A stretch of 64,000 bases of DNA from an uncultured Eggerthellaceae bacterium (GCA_910584145.1 CAJTXX010000001.1:1-64000), one strand, 5' to 3'. Positions 41,933 through 53,537 are shown, counted from the stretch's first letter. The notes: a model not told the origin generated them from the letters alone. A program made the numbers and translations.

Positions 41933-43405
41933 ATGACGAAGCGCATCGCGGTGATCGGCGGCGGCATAGCCGGTCTGTCAGCTGGCATCTACGGCCGGTT
42001 GGCTGGGTTCGACGTAGACGTGTTCGAGAAGCACGTCGTGGCCGGCGGCGAGTGCACCGGTTGGGACCGGCGCGGCTGCCACATCGACAACTGCATCCAT
42101 TGGCTGACGGGCAGCCGCCCCGGCAGCGGCCTGCATGAGGTATGGCGCACCGTCGGCGCCATCGACGAGGACACGGCCTACGCTCCAGACGATAAGTTCT
42201 TCACCGCGCGCCTCGGCGATGAGCGGGCCACCTTATGGCATGACCTCGACCGCACCGAGCGCGAGCTGGTGGCGCTCTCGCCCGCCGATGCTGGCGAGGT
42301 GCGCAAGCTCATCGAGCATGTGCGGTATGCCCAGTGCTGCGACATCCCCGCCGATAAGCCCATGGACATGATGGGGCTGCTCGACTATCTGAAGCTGGGG
42401 ATGCGCATGCGCTCGATGCCGAAGGTGATGAAAGCCTACGGCAACCTGAGCGTCGGCGAGCTGGCGCAGCGGTTCGAGAGCCCCCTCCTTCAGATGCTCA
42501 TCGGCGATTACATGCCCAAGGAATACGCCGCCTATGCCCTGATCGTGTCATACGCGACCATGGCCTCGGGCAACGGCCAGGTGCCCCTGGGCGGCTCGCG
42601 GGCGATGGCCCAGCGCATGGTCGGGCGGCTGGAAGAGCTGGGAGGGCGGCTGCATCTGGGATGCGCGGTGCAGCGCGTGCTCTGCGAGGATGGGCGCGCG
42701 GTGGGCGTCGCGCTGGAAGGTGGCGAAGAGGTGCGTGCCGATGCCGTCATCTTCTCCGCCGATATGAGCCTGCTCTATGGTGGCCTGATAGATGAGGCGC
42801 TGATGCCCGAGAGCTGGCGCGAAGCCTACGCGCAGCGCGACCGCTACCCGGTGATAAGCGCCGTCCAAGCGGCGTTCCTCGTGGACGAGGGGCTGGTGGA
42901 GCCGGGCATCACCCTCATGGCTTGCGACCCCATCCCGATCGGCGAGACCACGGTGTCGCGGGTGAGCGCGCGCCTCTACGACCACGAGCCGTCCTGGGCG
43001 CCGGCGGGGAAGTCACTGGTGCAGATGACGGCCTCGCAGAGCGATGCTGGATACGAGTGGTGGAGCTCGCTCGTCCAAGAGGAGTACGAGGCCGAGAAGG
43101 CGCGGGTGGCCCAAGCCTTCGCCGATGCGCTGATAGCGCTGCGACCCGAGGTGGAGCCGAGCCTGGAGCTGCTCGACTGCTGGACGCCCCTTACCTACGA
43201 GCGCTATTGCGGCGCCTACCATGGCAGCTACATGGGATTCATGACGGTGCCCGGCGTCAAGCCCGTGGACTGCCCGGGCACGGTGAAGGGGCTCGATGGC
43301 CTCTACCTGGCCGGCCAGTGGGTCACCAGCCCCGGCGGCCTTCCCATCGCCGTGACCTCGGGGAAGTTCGCCATCCAGCGCCTGGTCAAAGCCCTCGGGG
43401 CGTAG
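41933..43405 (+). CDS. FAD-dependent phytoene desaturase-like oxidoreductase
   Basis: A 490-residue flavoprotein. The N-terminal dinucleotide fold is IAVIGGGIAGLSAGIYGRLA, followed by GGECTGWDRRGCHIDNCIHW, the family's second conserved block. The C-terminus has GLYLAGQWVTSPGGLPIAVT, the FAD-binding motif of the CrtI/amine-oxidase group. The family desaturates or isomerises lipophilic substrates; no carotenoid genes are nearby, so the substrate is open. It follows the TetR gene. Confidence 0.85.
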   Translation: MTKRIAVIGGGIAGLSAGIYGRLAGFDVDVFEKHVVAGGECTGWDRRGCHIDNCIHWLTGSRPGSGLHEVWRTVGAIDEDTAYAPDDKFFTARLGDERATLWHDLDRTERELVALSPADAGEVRKLIEHVRYAQCCDIPADKPMDMMGLLDYLKLGMRMRSMPKVMKAYGNLSVGELAQRFESPLLQMLIGDYMPKEYAAYALIVSYATMASGNGQVPLGGSRAMAQRMVGRLEELGGRLHLGCAVQRVLCEDGRAVGVALEGGEEVRADAVIFSADMSLLYGGLIDEALMPESWREAYAQRDRYPVISAVQAAFLVDEGLVEPGITLMACDPIPIGETTVSRVSARLYDHEPSWAPAGKSLVQMTASQSDAGYEWWSSLVQEEYEAEKARVAQAFADALIALRPEVEPSLELLDCWTPLTYERYCGAYHGSYMGFMTVPGVKPVDCPGTVKGLDGLYLAGQWVTSPGGLPIAVTSGKFAIQRLVKALGA

Positions 43406-43582
43406 GGCGGCCAGCTCCGCGCGCTCCCTCTGGCGCGGCATCGCCGGCTCCGCATCTGCTCGCGAGCGCACCTTCCGACCCCGCGCCCGTTCCGAGAGGG
43501 CCCACCGGACGCCGTCGTGGCGACGGCGTCCGCATCCCTTCGCCGCACAGCCCCGCCGGTGCGCGTTTGGTATCATGGGGGC

Positions 43583-44296
43583 ATGGAGCAAGGTGCGCAT
43601 ACGGCGAAGGGGAGCGCTCCGCGGAGGCGGGGCCGGGGCTTGCGGATAGCGGCTCTGTCGCTTCTCGCGTGCGCGGCGGCGGTCGCCGTGTTCGTCGGCG
43701 TCACGAACGCCATCGTCGTCGGCACGGCATCTGAGCGCATGGTGGCCGCAGATGAGGCCGCCGCATTCGATGCCGATGCCATCGTCGTGCTCGGTGCGCT
43801 CGTGAAGCCGGATGGCACGCCTTCCGACATCTTGCAAGACCGCCTCGATAACGCCATCGAGCTCTACAAGGCCGGCGCGGCGCCGAAGATCATCATGAGC
43901 GGCGACCACGGCCAGCGCTCTTACAACGAGGTGCAGGGGATGAAGCGCTACGCGATAGGCGAGGGCGTGCCCTCCGAGGACATCTTCTGCGACCATGCCG
44001 GCTTCTCCACCTATGAGACGATGTACCGCGCGAAGCACGTGTTCGGCGCAGAGCGCATCGTGGTATCCACGCAGACCTACCATCTCTACCGGGCGCTCTA
44101 CGACGCGCTCGGCCTCGGGCTCGACGCGGTGGGCGTGCCATCCGACCGCCGCACGTTCGCCGAGCAGCTGATGTGGGATATCCGCGAGATACCCGCTCGT
44201 ACGAAGGACATGGTCAAGACGTTCGCAGGCTCACCGCCCACCTTCGGCGGCGAGCCGATAGACCTGAGCCGATCGGGCGACATCACCGACGGATAG
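43583..44296 (+). CDS. SanA/YdcF (DUF218) family membrane protein
   Basis: A 237-residue protein with one N-terminal transmembrane helix (residues about 22-45, GLRIAALSLLACAAAVAVFV) and an extracytoplasmic DUF218 domain: DADAIVVLGALVKPDG, RLDNAIELYKAGAAPKIIMS, STYETMYRAKHVF and VVSTQTYHLYRALY. The family influences envelope barrier function (SanA: vancomycin resistance at high temperature). GGGGG lies before the ATG at 43583. Confidence 0.88.
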   Translation: MEQGAHTAKGSAPRRRGRGLRIAALSLLACAAAVAVFVGVTNAIVVGTASERMVAADEAAAFDADAIVVLGALVKPDGTPSDILQDRLDNAIELYKAGAAPKIIMSGDHGQRSYNEVQGMKRYAIGEGVPSEDIFCDHAGFSTYETMYRAKHVFGAERIVVSTQTYHLYRALYDALGLGLDAVGVPSDRRTFAEQLMWDIREIPARTKDMVKTFAGSPPTFGGEPIDLSRSGDITDG

Positions 44297-44485
44297 GCGG
44301 GAAAAAGAGCGACAGGCTGAGAGATGCGACGGGCTATCTGCCGGTGCTGTCTGCGGCCGGAGCGCATGGCTGCCCGCGCCGGGGCCATCCGCAAGGCTAC
44401 AGTCGGGTAAAGCATCGGTCGCGCACCCCGCGCAGCGCGCTCGAGCGCATATCCTACGTATACGACGCAAGACCGAGGAGGCGCG

Positions 44486-45052
44486 ATGAACGCGAAGGAG
44501 ATATATCTGGCCGGCGGATGCTTCTGGGGCACCGAGGCGTACCTGAAGAAGCTGCCCGGCGTCATGGAGACGCAGGTCGGCTATGCCAACAGCACAGTAG
44601 CCGACCCTTCCTATGAAGACGTCTGCACCGGCCAGACCGGGGCCGCGGAATGCGTGCGCGTGGCGTACGACGCCGAGGTGATCGAGCTGAGCCTGCTCTT
44701 GAAGGCGTTCTTCCGCACTATCGACCCCACGTCGGTGAACCGGCAGGGCAACGACCGCGGTACCCAGTACCGCACCGGCATCTACTGGACCGACGACACC
44801 AGCGCGTTCCTGGTGAAATGCAACCTGGCCGAGCTCGCGCGCGAGATAGGCGAGCCGGTAGCCATCGAGGCGGCCGAGCTGTCGTCGTTCTGGCCGGCCG
44901 AGGCATACCATCAGGGCTATCTGGCGAAGAACCCCGGCGGCTACTGCCATGTGAACCTGGCCGATGCTGCCGCTTTCATCGGCGAGCATGCGAGCGAGTT
45001 CGGCACCATCAATCGCGTCGTGAGGCTCGAGCCGCCCGCCCCGCGCGCTTGA
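44486..45052 (+). CDS. msrA: Peptide-methionine (S)-S-oxide reductase MsrA
   Basis: A 188-residue enzyme that repairs oxidised methionine (S form). It has the catalytic GGCFWG with the nucleophilic Cys, ETQVGYANSTVADPSYEDVC, QYRTGIYW and AYHQGYLAKNPGGYCHVN, all MsrA hallmarks. The GYCH Cys near the C-terminus can serve as resolving Cys. There is no MsrB domain fused or adjacent. GAGGAGGCG precedes the ATG. Confidence 0.96.
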   Translation: MNAKEIYLAGGCFWGTEAYLKKLPGVMETQVGYANSTVADPSYEDVCTGQTGAAECVRVAYDAEVIELSLLLKAFFRTIDPTSVNRQGNDRGTQYRTGIYWTDDTSAFLVKCNLAELAREIGEPVAIEAAELSSFWPAEAYHQGYLAKNPGGYCHVNLADAAAFIGEHASEFGTINRVVRLEPPAPRA

Positions 45053-45109
45053 CGCGCCGCTCACGCGCAGCCTATCGGGCGCCCGAGCCGCACGCTCGCG
45101 GATGGGGTG

Positions 45110-45138
45110 TTGCCCGATGCCGCCATCATGTGCATAAT
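45110..45138 (+). promoter_or_regulatory. Promoter of the glycine riboswitch-symporter unit
   Basis: TTGCCC (45110-45115) and CATAAT (45133-45138) with an optimal 17-bp spacer. The aptamer begins about 70 bases downstream. Confidence 0.6.
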
Positions 45139-45210
45139 GGCCCCCGCAACGATTTCAATGACGTTCCCGGAATGCGCAGCGTCCGCGCGCGGCAGACCGG
45201 GGGCCGAGAA

Positions 45211-45294
45211 GACTCTGGAGAACTCTTAAGTGAGTGCCGAAGGTGCAAGGCTCCGCTGCGGCGGCGCTGAATCTCTCAGGCAAACGGACAGAGC
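45211..45294 (+). ncRNA. Glycine riboswitch (single visible aptamer)
   Basis: The aptamer core is plain: GTGCCGAAGGTGCAAGGCTC, then GAATCTCTCAGGCAAACGGA and CAGAG, with P1 formed by CTCTG (45213-45217) and CAGAG (45289-45293). It sits directly upstream of a sodium:alanine/glycine symporter, its usual partner. A second complete aptamer was not seen; a short CTGCG-CTC-CGCAG hairpin follows. Confidence 0.9.
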
Positions 45295-45355
45295 ATAGCT
45301 GCGCTCCCGCAGGGTGCCCCCGAGTTTTCTGACGACGACGAAAGCGAGGGAGAGC

Positions 45356-46825
45356 GTGGAGCAAGCGCTGCTCGGTGCGGTCAGCACCATCAACAACTAC
45401 CTATCGAACTATGTCCTCATCATCCTGCTGCTCGGCATGGGCATCTGGTTCACCATCCGCACGCGAGCCATCCAGTTCCGCTGTTTCGGCGAGGGCTGGC
45501 GGCGCCTGTTCGGCGACTTCTCGCTGCGCGGCGGCGACCAGGGCGGCGCCATGACGTCGTTCCAAGCGCTCTCCACTGCGGTGGCTGCGCAGGTCGGCAC
45601 CGGCAACATCGTGGGCGCATGCGGCGCCATCATCGTGGGCGGCCCAGGTGCCATCTTCTGGATGTGGGTCATCGCGCTCCTCGGCATGGCCACCAACTAC
45701 GCCGAGGCGGTCATGGCGCAGAAGACGCGCGTGATCGACGTCGACGGCACCGTGCATGGCGGCCCGGTCTACTACATAACCACCGCCTTCAAGGGCAAGG
45801 GCGGCAAGTTCTTGGCCGGCTTCTTCGCGGTGGCCATCATCTTGGCGCTCGGCTTCATGGGCTGCATGGTGCAGTCGAACTCCATCGCTGAGACCATGAA
45901 CAACGCCTTCGGCATCCCCACATGGGCTATCGGCATCGTGATCGTGGTGCTCGCCGGCTTCGTGTTCGTGGGCGGTGTGTCGCGCTTGGCGGCGGTCACC
46001 GAGAAGATCGTGCCCATCATGGCGCTGCTGTACGTGCTCGGCTCGATCGTGCTGCTCATCATGAACGCGTCGGCCATCCCGGCCACCTTCGCGCTCATCT
46101 TCGAGTGCGCCTTCAACCCCGAGGCCACGGTCGGCGGCGCGACGTTCGGCATCATCGCGGCCATCAGCCAGGGCGCGAAGCGCGGCCTGTTCAGCAACGA
46201 GGCCGGCATGGGCTCCACCCCGCACGCGCATGCGCTCGCCGAGGTGAAGAATCCGCACGAGCAGGGCACCGTCGCTATGATCGGCGTGTTCGTCGACACC
46301 ATCGTCGTGGTCACCATGACGGCGCTGGTGGTGCTGTCCAGCATGTATGTGGGCGACGGCGCGCTGGCCACGGGCGACTACGCGGCGCTCACCGCTGACT
46401 CCATCACCAAGACCAACATCGCGCAGCTGGCGTTCGGCGCATCCTTCGGCTCGGACATCGGCGCCTGGTTCGTGGCCATCTGCCTGCTGTTCTTCGCCTT
46501 CTCCACCATCCTGTCGTGGAACCTGTTCGCGAAGCTCAACGTGGAGTGGCTGTTCGGCAAGAAGGCGGTGCTGCCGTTCACCATCATCGCGCTGGCGTTC
46601 ATATTCTTGGGCTCGCTGCTGTCGAATGACCTCGTGTGGGAGCTCGCCGACATGTTCAACCAGCTCATGGTGCTGCCGAATGCCATCGCGCTGTTCGCGC
46701 TGACCGCGCCGGTGCTCGCCATCGCGAACGCGAAGCATGACCGCTTGGCCACCGATGTCGCCGAGGAGAAGCGAGAGGATGAGGAGCGCGCCGCGGCCAT
46801 AGCGGCCGAGAAGCGCGAGCGGTGA
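45356..46825 (+). CDS. Sodium:alanine/glycine symporter (AGCS family)
   Basis: A 489-residue sodium-coupled amino-acid carrier. Family blocks: SFQALSTAVAAQVGTGNIVG (signature, sodium site), GPGAIFWMWVIALLGMATNY, GLFSNEAGMGSTPHAHA and AFSTILSWNLFAKLNVEWLF. About eleven helices and a charged C-terminal tail (EEKREDEERAAA). The start is taken as GTG 45356 because GAGGGAG lies just before it; GTG 45314 is the alternative. The glycine riboswitch upstream indicates glycine as substrate or signal. Confidence 0.94.
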   Translation: MEQALLGAVSTINNYLSNYVLIILLLGMGIWFTIRTRAIQFRCFGEGWRRLFGDFSLRGGDQGGAMTSFQALSTAVAAQVGTGNIVGACGAIIVGGPGAIFWMWVIALLGMATNYAEAVMAQKTRVIDVDGTVHGGPVYYITTAFKGKGGKFLAGFFAVAIILALGFMGCMVQSNSIAETMNNAFGIPTWAIGIVIVVLAGFVFVGGVSRLAAVTEKIVPIMALLYVLGSIVLLIMNASAIPATFALIFECAFNPEATVGGATFGIIAAISQGAKRGLFSNEAGMGSTPHAHALAEVKNPHEQGTVAMIGVFVDTIVVVTMTALVVLSSMYVGDGALATGDYAALTADSITKTNIAQLAFGASFGSDIGAWFVAICLLFFAFSTILSWNLFAKLNVEWLFGKKAVLPFTIIALAFIFLGSLLSNDLVWELADMFNQLMVLPNAIALFALTAPVLAIANAKHDRLATDVAEEKREDEERAAAIAAEKRER

Positions 46826-46864
46826 GGTGCGCGAAGCTCTATTCCGAGGGACCACGCAGGCAGA

Positions 46865-46900
46865 AGATAGCCGCGGCTGCTATAATGCCGCACTATCTTC
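46865..46900 (+). promoter_or_regulatory. argS promoter region with dyad
   Basis: TATAAT (46881-46886) lies between AGATAG (46865-46870) and CTATCT (46893-46898), a 6-bp inverted repeat. No clear -35 was found. It precedes argS by about 50 bases. Confidence 0.45.
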
Positions 46901-46937
46901 CATATAGGTAACCTCGACACGAATCGGAGTTTGTTGC

Positions 46938-48671
46938 ATGGATATCCGCGAACAGCTTGAGAAGATATTCGACGAAGCCATCGGCGCCGCTCTGGCTGAT
47001 GGCTCGATAACGCTCGCAGAGGGGGCGGACGCGCCCGAGCCCGCGCTGGAGCGCCCGCGCGACGAAGCGAACGGCGACTGGGCCTCCACGGTGGCCATGC
47101 GCACGGCGAAGCTGGCCCGCAAGAGCCCGCGCGACGTGGCGCAGGCCATCGTCGATCATCTGCCTGAGAACGACGTCATCGCCTCGGTGGAGATAGCCGG
47201 CCCGGGCTTCATCAATATCCGCCTGGCCGATGCCGTGCTCCAAGGCGTGGTGCGCACGGTGCGCGAGCAGGGAGAGGATTACGGTCGCGGCACCATCGCC
47301 GAGGGCCAGCGCAAGGTGAACCTCGAGTACGTGTCGGCGAACCCGACGGGCCCGCTGCATGTGGGGCACGGCCGCTGGGGCGCGCTGGGCGATGCGATGG
47401 CGCGCGTCATGCGCCATGCGGGCTATGACGTCTACGAGGAGTTCTACATCAACGACCACGGCACGCAGATGGACGTGTTCGGCAACTCCGTGGGCGTGCG
47501 CTACATGCAGCTGCTCGGCCACGACGTGGAGATGCCCGAGCAGTGCTACGGCGGCAGCTACGTGGCCGACATCGCGCAGGGCATCATCGACCGCGAGGGC
47601 GACAAGTACGAGAGCCTGACCGACCAAGAGCGCATGGAGGCGTTCCGCGAGATAGCCTACCAGCAGATGCTCGACTTGCAGCACGAGGTGCTGGGGCGCC
47701 TCGGCACCACCTTCGACCGCTGGTTCAGCGAGCGCAGCCTCTACGTGGAGGACGAGAAGGGCGAGAGCCCCGTCAGCCGCAGCCTGAAGGCCATGGAGGA
47801 CAAGGGCTACGTGAAGGAGGATGACGGCGCCATCTGGTTCCGCTCGTCGGAGCTCGGCGACGAGAAGGACCGCGTCATGATAAAGGCCAACGGCGAGATG
47901 ACCTACTTCATGAGCGATGTGGCCTACCACTACGACAAGAAGATGCGCGGGTTCGACCGTCTCATCAACATCTGGGGCGCCGACCATCACGGCTACGTGA
48001 AGCGCTGCGAGTGCATGCTCGAAGCGTGGGGCTGGCCGGGCGATCTGGAGATCGTGCTCGGGCAGCTGGTGAACCTGTTCCGCGATGGCGAAGCGGTGCG
48101 CATGAGCAAGCGCACCGGCGAGATGGTGACGCTCGAAGAGCTGATAGACGAGGTGGGCGTGGACGCCACGCGCTACCTGATGCTGTCGCGCTCCTCCGAT
48201 CAGCCCATCGACTTCGACATCGAGCAGGCGAAGAAGAAGGATTCGTCGAACCCGGTCTATTACGTGCAGTACGCGCATGCCCGCATCTGCTCGATCATCC
48301 GCCGCGCCTTCGAGGAGAAGGAGGGCGCAGGGGCTGCCGAGGGCCGCTCGATGGCCGAGCTCGCGCAGGCGGTGGCGCCCGAGGGCTGCACTCTGGCGCC
48401 GCTCACGCACGACACGGAGCTGGCGCTGATGCGCAAGATGGCCGATTTCGGCAACCTCATCGCGCTGGCCGCCCGCGACCGCGAGCCGTTCCGCCTGACG
48501 CACTACGCGCAGGACCTGGCGGCGCTGTTCCATAGCTTCTATACGGAGTGCAAGGTGCTCACCGACGACGACGCCCTGACCCGCGCACGCCTCGCCCTGT
48601 GCGACGCCACGCGCATCATGTTGGCGCTGACGCTCGGCCTGCTCGGAGTGAGCGCTCCCGAGAAGATGTAG
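46938..48671 (+). CDS. argS: Arginyl-tRNA synthetase
   Basis: A 577-residue class I synthetase that charges tRNA-Arg. N-terminal Add-1 domain (residues about 1-110), then SANPTGPLHVGHGRWGALGD with the HIGH motif (HVGH), INIWGADHHGYVKR, and VRMSKRTGEMVTL (KMSKS variant). The DALR anticodon-binding domain starts at about residue 450 (YVQYAHARICSIIRR). Length and order match the bacterial enzyme. tRNA genes follow it. Confidence 0.97.
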   Translation: MDIREQLEKIFDEAIGAALADGSITLAEGADAPEPALERPRDEANGDWASTVAMRTAKLARKSPRDVAQAIVDHLPENDVIASVEIAGPGFINIRLADAVLQGVVRTVREQGEDYGRGTIAEGQRKVNLEYVSANPTGPLHVGHGRWGALGDAMARVMRHAGYDVYEEFYINDHGTQMDVFGNSVGVRYMQLLGHDVEMPEQCYGGSYVADIAQGIIDREGDKYESLTDQERMEAFREIAYQQMLDLQHEVLGRLGTTFDRWFSERSLYVEDEKGESPVSRSLKAMEDKGYVKEDDGAIWFRSSELGDEKDRVMIKANGEMTYFMSDVAYHYDKKMRGFDRLINIWGADHHGYVKRCECMLEAWGWPGDLEIVLGQLVNLFRDGEAVRMSKRTGEMVTLEELIDEVGVDATRYLMLSRSSDQPIDFDIEQAKKKDSSNPVYYVQYAHARICSIIRRAFEEKEGAGAAEGRSMAELAQAVAPEGCTLAPLTHDTELALMRKMADFGNLIALAARDREPFRLTHYAQDLAALFHSFYTECKVLTDDDALTRARLALCDATRIMLALTLGLLGVSAPEKM

Positions 48672-48733
48672 AAAACGCTTGCGCCGGCGGGGGAGCAACC
48701 GTATAATCCTGCCTTGCGCATATGCGCGACATG

Positions 48734-48810
48734 GTGGCTGTAGTTCAGTCGGCTAGAATGCCAGATTGTGGCTCTGGAGGTCGTGGGTTCAAGTCCCATC
48801 AGCCACCCCA
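48734..48810 (+). tRNA. tRNA-His (anticodon GTG)
   Basis: Acceptor GTGGCTG paired with CAGCCAC, an extra G at 48733 opposite C73, encoded CCA (48808-48810), anticodon loop TTGTGGC, T-arm GTGGGTTCAAGTCCCAT. The G-1:C73 pair is specific to tRNA-His. Confidence 0.96.
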
Positions 48811-48937
48811 TAGCTCTTCATCGGGTCTTGAGCGTGAAGCTCGGGGCCCGTTCTCATGTCAGGAGAAAATTTCGCTCAGAACGCTTGCATACCGCATCAT
48901 GTTCGCATAGAATAATCAATCGCTTTGCGAATGACGT

Positions 48938-49013
48938 GCGCCATTAGCTTAGTTGGTAGAGCAGGGGACTCTTAATCCCAAGGTCGAAGGTTCGAGTCCT
49001 TCATGGCGCACCA
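48938..49013 (+). tRNA. tRNA-Lys (anticodon CTT)
   Basis: Acceptor GCGCCAT paired with ATGGCGC, A discriminator, CCA encoded, D-arm GCTTAGTTGGTAGAGC, anticodon loop CTCTTAA, T-arm AAGGTTCGAGTCCTT. Confidence 0.96.
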
Positions 49014-49021
49014 CGAAGCTC

Positions 49022-49049
49022 ACACGACCGGCATCCTTGTCGGTCGTGT
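49022..49049 (+). terminator. Hairpin between tRNA-Lys and the next tRNA
   Basis: ACACGACCG and CGGTCGTGT form a 9-bp stem with a 10-base loop, followed by TTG. The T run is short, so it may act as a weak terminator or a processing signal. Confidence 0.4.
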
Positions 49050-49057
49050 TTGTAGAA

Positions 49058-49132
49058 GGGCCCTTAGCTCAATGGTGGAGCAGAGGACTCATAATCCTTT
49101 GGTTGCAGGTTCGAATCCTGCAGGGCCCACCA
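49058..49132 (+). tRNA. tRNA with CAT anticodon (tRNA-Ile2 or elongator tRNA-Met)
   Basis: Acceptor GGGCCCT paired with AGGGCCC, A discriminator, CCA encoded, anticodon loop CTCATAA, T-arm GCAGGTTCGAATCCTGC. A G1-C72 pair excludes the initiator. The overall form is close to tRNA-Ile2, whose C34 becomes lysidine, but elongator Met cannot be excluded by eye. Confidence 0.9.
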
Positions 49133-49350
49133 TCTATGCCCTGCGATGCACCCGCCATCATGATGAATCGGTGAACGGCGCGTTTCTCGCGGATTCGCCA
49201 TATCAGAGGCCGATGCTGCATGATATACTCGGAAAGCTTGTAGAAGAGCTGCAAGCAAGAGAATATCGGCCCCGAGTAATGTAAGTTTCGACTGTAATCA
49301 AGACGACTGCTTATTGAAACGGGGTCCCTAGTATCCGAAAGGGGTCCGTT

Positions 49351-50661
49351 TTGACCGAGATCAAGAACACGTCGGTTATCGAGTTCGACGACGTATCCGA
49401 TGATCAGCTCAATGCCATGATCGATGGCACCCTGACCGACTTCGACGAGGGCGACCTGGTCGAGGGCACGGTGGTGAAGCTGGAGCACGACGAGGTGCTC
49501 GTCGATATCGGCTTCAAGAGCGAGGGCGTCATCCCGTCGCGCGAGCTCTCCATCCGCAAGGACGTCGATCCTTCCGAGATCGTGAACCTGGGCGACCATA
49601 TCGAGGCGCTGGTTCTCCAGAAGGAGGACAAGGACGGCCGCCTGATCCTGTCCAAGAAGCGCGCCGAGTACGAGCGCGCCTGGAACCGCGTCGAGGAGAA
49701 GTTCAAGGCCGGCGAGGTCGTCACCGGCGAGGTCATCGAGGTCGTCAAGGGCGGCCTGATCCTGGACATCGGCCTGCGCGGCTTCTTGCCTGCGTCGCTC
49801 GTCGACCTGCGCCGCGTGAAGGATCTGGACATGTACCTCAACACCGAGATCGAAGCGCGCGTCATCGAGATGGACCGCAATCGCAACAACGTGGTCCTGT
49901 CGCGCCGCGTGCTGCTCGAAGAGGGCCGCAAGGCCGAGCGCACCGAGATCCTCTCGAAGCTGTCGAAGGGCATGCGCCTGAAGGGCACCGTCTCCAGCAT
50001 CGTGGACTTCGGCGCCTTCGTGGACCTGGGCGGCATCGACGGCTTGGTGCATATCTCCGAGCTGTCTTGGAACCACGTGAACCATCCCAGCGAGGTCGTG
50101 AAGGTGGGCGACGAGGTAGAGGTGGAGGTCCTGGATGTGGACCTGCAGCGCGAGCGCATCTCGCTCGGCCTCAAGCAGACCACCGACGATCCGTGGGTGG
50201 AGCTGGTGGACAGCTACCCGGTGGGCACCATCGTGGATGGCACCGTCACCAAGATCGTCCCGTTCGGCGCGTTCGTCGAGCTGGGCAACTCCATCGAGGG
50301 CCTGGTGCATATCTCCGAGATGGCCGCAAAGCACATCGAGTCGCCGGCTCAGGTGGTCAAGCAGGGTCAGGACGTGAAGGTCAAGGTCATGGAGATCAAC
50401 CCGGACCGCCGCCGCATCTCCCTGTCCATGAAGGCTGCCGCTGAGGAGCTGGGCTACGAGATCGAGATCGACGAGACCGTGCAGGTGGAGGACGCGAAGC
50501 CGCGCAAGTCCGAGGCTGAGCAGACCGAAGAGGCCGTGGTCGACGCCATCGAGGCCGCCGATCCCGCAGCTGAGGTCGTGGAGACGGATGTCGTCGAGAC
50601 GCCCGAGGCCGAGGCTGTCGTGGTCACCGACGAGCCGGCTGACGCAGAGGCTGCCGAGTAG
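49351..50661 (+). CDS. rpsA: 30S ribosomal protein S1
   Basis: A 436-residue RNA-binding ribosomal protein that helps mRNAs dock on the 30S subunit. Four S1 (OB-fold) repeats: residues about 33-100 (GDLVEGTVVKLEHDEVLVDI), 118-183, 204-272 (GMRLKGTVSSIVDFGAFVDL) and 289-358 (GTIVDGTVTKIVPFGAFVEL). A Glu/Ala-rich tail follows (residues about 375-436). It starts at TTG (49351) after GAAAGGGGT. Four repeats are usual for actinobacterial S1. Confidence 0.96.
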   Translation: MTEIKNTSVIEFDDVSDDQLNAMIDGTLTDFDEGDLVEGTVVKLEHDEVLVDIGFKSEGVIPSRELSIRKDVDPSEIVNLGDHIEALVLQKEDKDGRLILSKKRAEYERAWNRVEEKFKAGEVVTGEVIEVVKGGLILDIGLRGFLPASLVDLRRVKDLDMYLNTEIEARVIEMDRNRNNVVLSRRVLLEEGRKAERTEILSKLSKGMRLKGTVSSIVDFGAFVDLGGIDGLVHISELSWNHVNHPSEVVKVGDEVEVEVLDVDLQRERISLGLKQTTDDPWVELVDSYPVGTIVDGTVTKIVPFGAFVELGNSIEGLVHISEMAAKHIESPAQVVKQGQDVKVKVMEINPDRRRISLSMKAAAEELGYEIEIDETVQVEDAKPRKSEAEQTEEAVVDAIEAADPAAEVVETDVVETPEAEAVVVTDEPADAEAAE

Positions 50662-50683
50662 GCTGCCGGACAAGGGGAACCCT

Positions 50684-51280
50684 GTGGAGAAGATCTTCGT
50701 CATAGGCGGCATGGGCGCGGGCAAATCGACCGCCCGCAAAGCGCTCACCGACCAGGGGCTCGACTACATCGACCTGGACAAGGTCGGCCACGATATCCTC
50801 AAGTGGGAGATCGTGAAGGAAGAGCTGGTCGAGGCGTTCGGCGCCGATATCCTCGGCGACGATGGGGAGGTCGTGCGCCAGCGGCTCGCTGCCAAGGCGT
50901 TCGTCAGCCCTGCGGAGACGCGCAAGCTGAACCGCATCACCATGCCGCGCATCGAAGAGGCTTACTCCGATATGGTCGACGAGCTGGCGGCTAAAGGCGC
51001 CGAGGCGGTGGTGGTGGAGTATTCCGTGTTCAAGAACCGCTCCACGTCGCTGGCGTGGTCGGCCGATGTCGTCATAGCCGTTCTGGCGCCCATCGACATG
51101 CGCATCGAGCGCGCGGTGGCGTCCGGCTTCGACGAGGATGATGTGCGCCGCCGCATCAGCCAGCAGATCACCGATGCCGACCGCATTGAGGCGTCGGATG
51201 TGGTGTTCAACAACGACTCCACGAAAGAGGAGCTCTACAACGAGGTCACCGCGTGGTGGAACGACCATAAGAGCGCCTAG
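50684..51280 (+). CDS. coaE: Dephospho-CoA kinase
   Basis: A 198-residue enzyme for the last step of coenzyme A synthesis. Walker A GGMGAGKST, then DYIDLDKVGHDIL, KAFVSPAETRKLNRITMP and QQITDADRIEASDVVFNNDS match CoaE. It starts at GTG (50684), 22 bases after rpsA, with AAGGGGA as binding site, so it is in one operon with rpsA. A strong terminator follows. Confidence 0.94.
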   Translation: MEKIFVIGGMGAGKSTARKALTDQGLDYIDLDKVGHDILKWEIVKEELVEAFGADILGDDGEVVRQRLAAKAFVSPAETRKLNRITMPRIEEAYSDMVDELAAKGAEAVVVEYSVFKNRSTSLAWSADVVIAVLAPIDMRIERAVASGFDEDDVRRRISQQITDADRIEASDVVFNNDSTKEELYNEVTAWWNDHKSA

Positions 51281-51307
51281 CGGCCTTCGGGTCCCATAGC
51301 ATGCAGT

Positions 51308-51340
51308 CCCGGCGGAGGCGCGTTCTCCGCCGGGCTTTTC
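51308..51340 (+). terminator. Intrinsic terminator after coaE
   Basis: CCCGGCGGAG and CTCCGCCGGG form a perfect 10-bp stem with a 7-base loop, followed by CTTTTCT. It ends the rpsA-coaE unit; uvrB starts 16 bases later. Confidence 0.88.
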
Positions 51341-51355
51341 TATCTAAGGAGCGCC

Positions 51356-53509
<2,154 letters not shown>

Positions 53510-53537
53510 GGCGGGCAGAGAGCGGATTGGGCGAGCC

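Noticed and set aside
46893..48698. 601-codon open frame antisense to argS
   Set aside because: Shadow of argS; the product has a repetitive His/Val/Leu/Ala composition, no ribosome binding site and no recognisable domain.
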